Source: Uloborus plumipes (taxonomy: Eukaryota; Arthropoda; Arachnida; Araneae; Uloboridae). Taken from it: DNA of 64,000 nt. A model generated the notes under the pieces. It saw only the letters and a list, made by a program, of their open reading frames with translations. It was not told the origin of the DNA and did not search any database. Shown piece after piece: positions 59,874 through 64,000 of the stretch (positions within the stretch are counted from its first letter, which is position 1; each line of letters begins with the position of its first letter). The stretch lies in NCBI GenBank assembly GCA_038373865.1, contig JAXGGA010001113.1, forward strand, positions 104,891-168,890, given 5' to 3'. The translations under genes were made by a program, and so were the position numbers.

Positions 59874-61564
59874 TAGGGTCAGGTGGGGTAAAATGGATAA
59901 AAAAGAGCACTTTTACAATCAGGCTTTGACAGCAAAAAATATATTAATTCAACCAGTGAATAAACTGCTCAGGATATGCAAATGACTCTTCCTTATGATA
60001 TTTAAAGTGAAATATCTCGGAAAAACAAAACATTGATACTGATAAATAAGTTAGAAAATGTGTGGTCAATGACTCCTTTTACCCCATAGCATGGGGTAAA
60101 ATGGGTCGCTAGTGGTGTAAAATGAGTCATACTCTAAAGAATTTTATCTCACAATTCATTGAATAGTAATTTTGTACTTTTGTTCGTTAATGATAAAACA
60201 ATTAGCATATAAACATTTCTAGAAAATAGTAATGTCCTCTTGATTTATTTCAGGGCCAGGAATGTCTACTGTTTACGATAAATCATACTTCCAAACATCA
60301 TCTCTCTCCGTAAACAAAAAACCTTTACTGTATTTTTAAGTTTCATTGCACGTTATTCTACATTGTGATGAAGAATAATGGCATGGAAATATACTTTTTT
60401 GACGTTTTCCCCCCAAAACTGAACTTGTTCCGATTTTCCAACTTTTGGAGGTTGCTATCAATGCATTTTGATTCAGTTATAAATTTCTTTTAAAGAAAAG
60501 GTTTATTTATTATTTATTTAGTTTGTGTCTGTGTGTCAATTTAATTTTTGTGTTTCAATTTATTTTTTTAATCTCTATAGACTTTTTCAGTGTGCAATCA
60601 TTTCAATATTGTCGAGCTTGTTGAAATTTCACAAGTTTCTTTCTGCATGTGTGTAATTTTCTCTTCTGGTATGTTTTAAAGATTCTTCTTTATTTTTATT
60701 TATTGGTGTAGGAAAGAGTGTGCTTATAATAGAAGTTTGAATATGGATAAAAATATAACACATGCTTAACTCGCCTTGCTCCAATATCGAAGAAACAACT
60801 TTACTTGTTGAGTTGTTAGATGTTTGTACCGTTCCTTCAACTTCATAATTTTAATTGAGCTTTGTAGAAAGTTTTTCTATGATTTGATTTCCCAGGCTTC
60901 TTTTTCTGGCGAAAACAAGCCACTTTTGCTTAACTCCCTAATAAATTTCCTGAAGAAATTTCCTCGAACAAAAGCTGCTTTTAACTTTTGATTTTTGATT
61001 TAATGAAATTATTTTGAACTCTAACTGTATATATTTGTGTTTAAAAATAACAAAGCAATATATTGCTTGTTTTAAATTAGTACATACCTACATGGCAGCA
61101 AAACATGAGTTAGTAAGCAAAAAATATCATTGCTTTTTAGTATATCCTAAGCCTAATCGAATGCGAAAAATGACCCATTTTACCCCACGCATGTTTTAAT
61201 ACCCTGAAAAATTCATTTTTTGCTGTTTTTTCTTCAACATTTTTGGAAGTTATTTCTGAAAAGGTGCTCTATGCAGTAAGTTAAATACTCAATGTGTATT
61301 TCCATTTAATTTTCCCTAAATCAAAAGTTTTTATGATGATCACGATCACAGTCAAGCGATTTTTAAGAAAAACACTTAATCGCTAGCATCTGTAACTTTA
61401 AAGTGGAAGTTGCACCTTATTTTGTATATAAAATGTTGCCTGGTGTCCGTAATACATAAAAATTGCAGCGCAAAAGGAAAGTATTATTTGCGCAATTTTT
61501 GATGAATTCCTTAAAGAAGCTGACTCATTTTACCCAGTGACCCATTTTCCTCCACCTGACCCTA
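59874..61564. mobile_element. 1.7-kb element with reiterated GGGGTAAAATGG motif
   Basis: Ends TAGGGTCAGGTGGGGTAAAA and its inverse (GGAGG variant) ending CCTGACCCTA; TA flanks GGGTCAGG at both ends. GGGGTAAAATGGGTC or its inverse recurs near 60085-60130, 61170-61190 and 61520-61550. There is no transposase frame; the 61-codon ORF at 61014 is not convincing. Confidence 0.75.
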
Positions 61565-61569
61565 ATACT

Positions 61570-63150
61570 AAATGTTATAGAGCAAAGATGAGGAGCTGAT
61601 GGTTACCTTAGTATGAATTAATAACGGGCCGATAAGAGATACTACTGAAAATGAATCTAAAATGTTTTCACAACATAAATTAATGTAATATTACTACACT
61701 TTATATGGAATACCTGTCTTTAACGGTCGGCCTACATAGCAAAAAAAAAAAGTAATCTTACTAAAATTTATCTCTATAAAACATTTTTGCAATGTTTCAG
61801 ATGTTCGAAATCAAGTTTCTTTTTCGCTTGATTGTTCCTTGCATAATTAAAACGAAATCCCTAGCATTTTGCATCATTACCGTCTAACAATTTTTACAGG
61901 CGTTCATGACTACTAGGTGCAACTGGCAGCTCAAATAATTTTCAGTTTGGGAATCAGCCATCAGAACTCTGTTAGTAAAGTAAGAATTTTTTTTGTAGAA
62001 ACTTCTAATCTCTCTCTCTCTCTCTCTGGTTAGGTGTATTTAATTACCATTAATATCAATGTAAAAAGAAACATATATATGTAAGCCTTTTTACTCATAA
62101 TGAGTAACTTTTAAAGTTATTGTGCAATTTTGTTCCTTTATGTTTGTAGTAAGGGAACCTTTGTACGAGATAAATAAAATTTTACCGAAGGAAGAAATAT
62201 GTTATATCTTGTCAGGCGAAATGTGTTAAAATTTAATTACTGTTCCAGTCATTACCATCCAGCGAAGAAGTTATAAACATGTGGATGGTAAAGATAGACC
62301 GAGGATAGGCTGGTACTAAGATAAATTCTTAATGTTTTGCATGCTTGAATTTCCGGAAATTATATTTTTAAACTATGGATGTTTTTTTTTTCGAAAGTTT
62401 AATCAAACTCATTTGAAAAATTATTTGATGAGTATTTTCAAAAATTTTCAATGTTTAAACATTTTTAGCATATATTTGTATTGATTTTAGAGAATAAATT
62501 TAATGAAGCATTAATTAACCTTGATTCAAGAACCAAAATCAAGGAAAATTACGAAGAAAAATCCATTCATAAAATCTGACAAATCAAAAAAAAAAAAAAA
62601 ACCTTACTCAATATTTCTGAATTAAGTAATATTTTGGAACCTTTGCAATTCAAAAAATTGCATATCTTGCCTATCTAAAAAAATGCGAAATTGCACCCCC
62701 CTTAAAAGTTGAAAAGTTTTGATTACAAAATGACACCTTTTCTAGACAACTGATAGCAAGTGTTCACATGCACCTTTTATTGAAAAATAAAAACAACTTA
62801 TTGTTTAAAACCGCACAATTTACAAAAAAATAAAATTAAAAAAAAACAAATACGTAAATACAATTAAAAAGTAAATTCTTAAATTAGTAAGTAAAATGAA
62901 TAATAATATTAATGGAAAAATTAAGTGCAAAAAAATAATAATAAAGCATAAATAGTGGATTAAACAATGTAAAAGAATCACACCCTACTCAATATAAAAT
63001 GTTGAATGATGATTTGATCATCGAATAATTTTTGGTATTTTTTAACTTGGAAGTCTAGTGGCAGTAAGAAAGTATCTTAAGTAAGTCTAGTGGCAGTAAA
63101 AAAGATTTCAAATAGTTTTGCACATATTTCAAAGAAGAAAAAATAATACA
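61570..63150. other. Intergenic AT-rich sequence with a (TC)n microsatellite
   Basis: A (CT)n run lies at about 62010-62027. A short duplication of TCTAGTGGCAGTAA occurs at 63053 and 63087. Nothing else is recognised. Confidence 0.5.
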
Positions 63151-63160
63151 TATGGCTCAT

Positions 63161-63878
63161 CAGGGCCGCAACCAGACTATTGTTTCGGGGAGGGTTTTAA
63201 AGAAACATTTCTTGTGAAATCTATATGAAGGACTAGGGGGAAAAAAGATGAAAGTGACCAAAAAGCAATTTCGAGAAAAACGAAGAACAAAGTTTGATTT
63301 CTCGTAGCTCCTTGTGTAGTTTTTCGAGTTTTCATGCACATTTCGGTCGATTCTCATCTTTTTTTCCCTTTTGTTTTACCAGATAATACTACTCCTTCAT
63401 AGCCCCTAGATAGCGCTAATATCTCAAAATTGACGAAAAAGTGACTTTCATCTTTTTTCCCCCCTGGCTCTTCATATGATAAATAAAATTTGATTTCATG
63501 TTCTATATTCTATTGATTTTTGTTACAGTTGATGCTTAAAGAGCATAATAAAATAACATATCTTTATAATGAAGAAAAAATTCTGATGCGTACAAATCAA
63601 CTTCGCCTCAGTTAAAAAGGTGTATTGTTGTGTATGAAATTATGTTTGCAAAAACTACAATAACGATAAATACTGCAGATAAATTGTTATCATTCAATAA
63701 TGATAATTTCATTTTTCAAATCAAATTGAAAAGTAAGTAAAAAAAAATTAAAAATAAAACAGAAATAATGTTATTTTTCAGCAAAAAAATGCCTTAAAAA
63801 GCATTTTCTTGGAACGGTTTTGAAAATTTTCAGAGGGGGGTTTGAGCCCTAAAACCCCACTCCTTAAATGCAGCCCTG
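63161..63878. mobile_element. hAT-like MITE, ends CAGGGCCGCA / TGCAGCCCTG
   Basis: The inverted ends CAGGGC(C/T)GCA bound 718 bp. The flanks TGGCTCAT (63153-63160) and TGGCACAT (63879-63886) match at 7 of 8 positions. No transposase is present. Confidence 0.75.
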
Positions 63879-64000
63879 TGGCACATATATTTACGTAATT
63901 AGCACTTTTTAATTTTTGTTAGGAAAAAATGAAACTATTAATCTTTCTTATAATTCGTAAAAAAACAATTTTCCATTTTTACCAATTTCCCCAGAAAAAA

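Overview
The window is AT-rich eukaryotic nuclear DNA from an animal, most likely an arthropod. A chelicerate such as a spider is my best guess, from the very large introns, the transposon mix (Tc1-like, mariner, hAT-like, CR1-like LINE, tRNA-derived SINEs) and the overall base composition; I cannot confirm it without a search.

There is one recognisable cellular gene, on the minus strand. It encodes a complete 419-residue BZW1/BZW2 protein (eIF5-mimic protein, 5MP; krasavietz in Drosophila). I rebuilt it by hand from 12 coding exons between 41589 (start codon) and 13709 (end of the stop codon). All exon phases agree, and all introns have GT-AG ends except the first coding intron, which appears to be GC-AG. 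A non-coding first exon probably ends at 47198. A CCAAT box and a perfect CRE (TGACGTCA) lie just upstream of it, at 47267-47288. The start codon sits in a very poor initiation context, which fits the known translational autoregulation of this family.

The rest is mostly mobile-element debris, much of it nested. 1-2.9 kb: tandemly duplicated repeat and a 5'-truncated LINE. 3.3-5.0 kb: element with a reiterated GTAAGTGGGCC motif. 6.58-7.23 kb: near-perfect foldback element. 7.3-13.7 kb: long stretch with few repeats, probably including the BZW 3'UTR. 13.7-47.2 kb: the BZW gene, whose introns hold hAT-like elements (several with 8-bp target duplications), a full-length dead mariner, two tRNA-derived SINEs, an RTE-like repeat, and a relic of a transposon-associated arthropod protein. 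Intron 1 holds a four-layer nest: an hAT-like element containing a LINE, which is itself hit by a LINE fragment, a TA-flanked MITE and a foldback. 47.3-64 kb: intergenic, with a 2.5-kb inverted-repeat element containing internal tandem copies, a dead Tc1-like transposon carrying two later insertions, a 1.7-kb element with a reiterated GGGGTAAAATGG motif, and another hAT-like MITE.

No functional multi-gene system is visible. The points most worth checking are the BZW start context, its competing GC/GT splice donors, the well-preserved nested insertions, and several unclassified repeat families. All family assignments come from reading motifs, terminal repeats and target duplications by eye.
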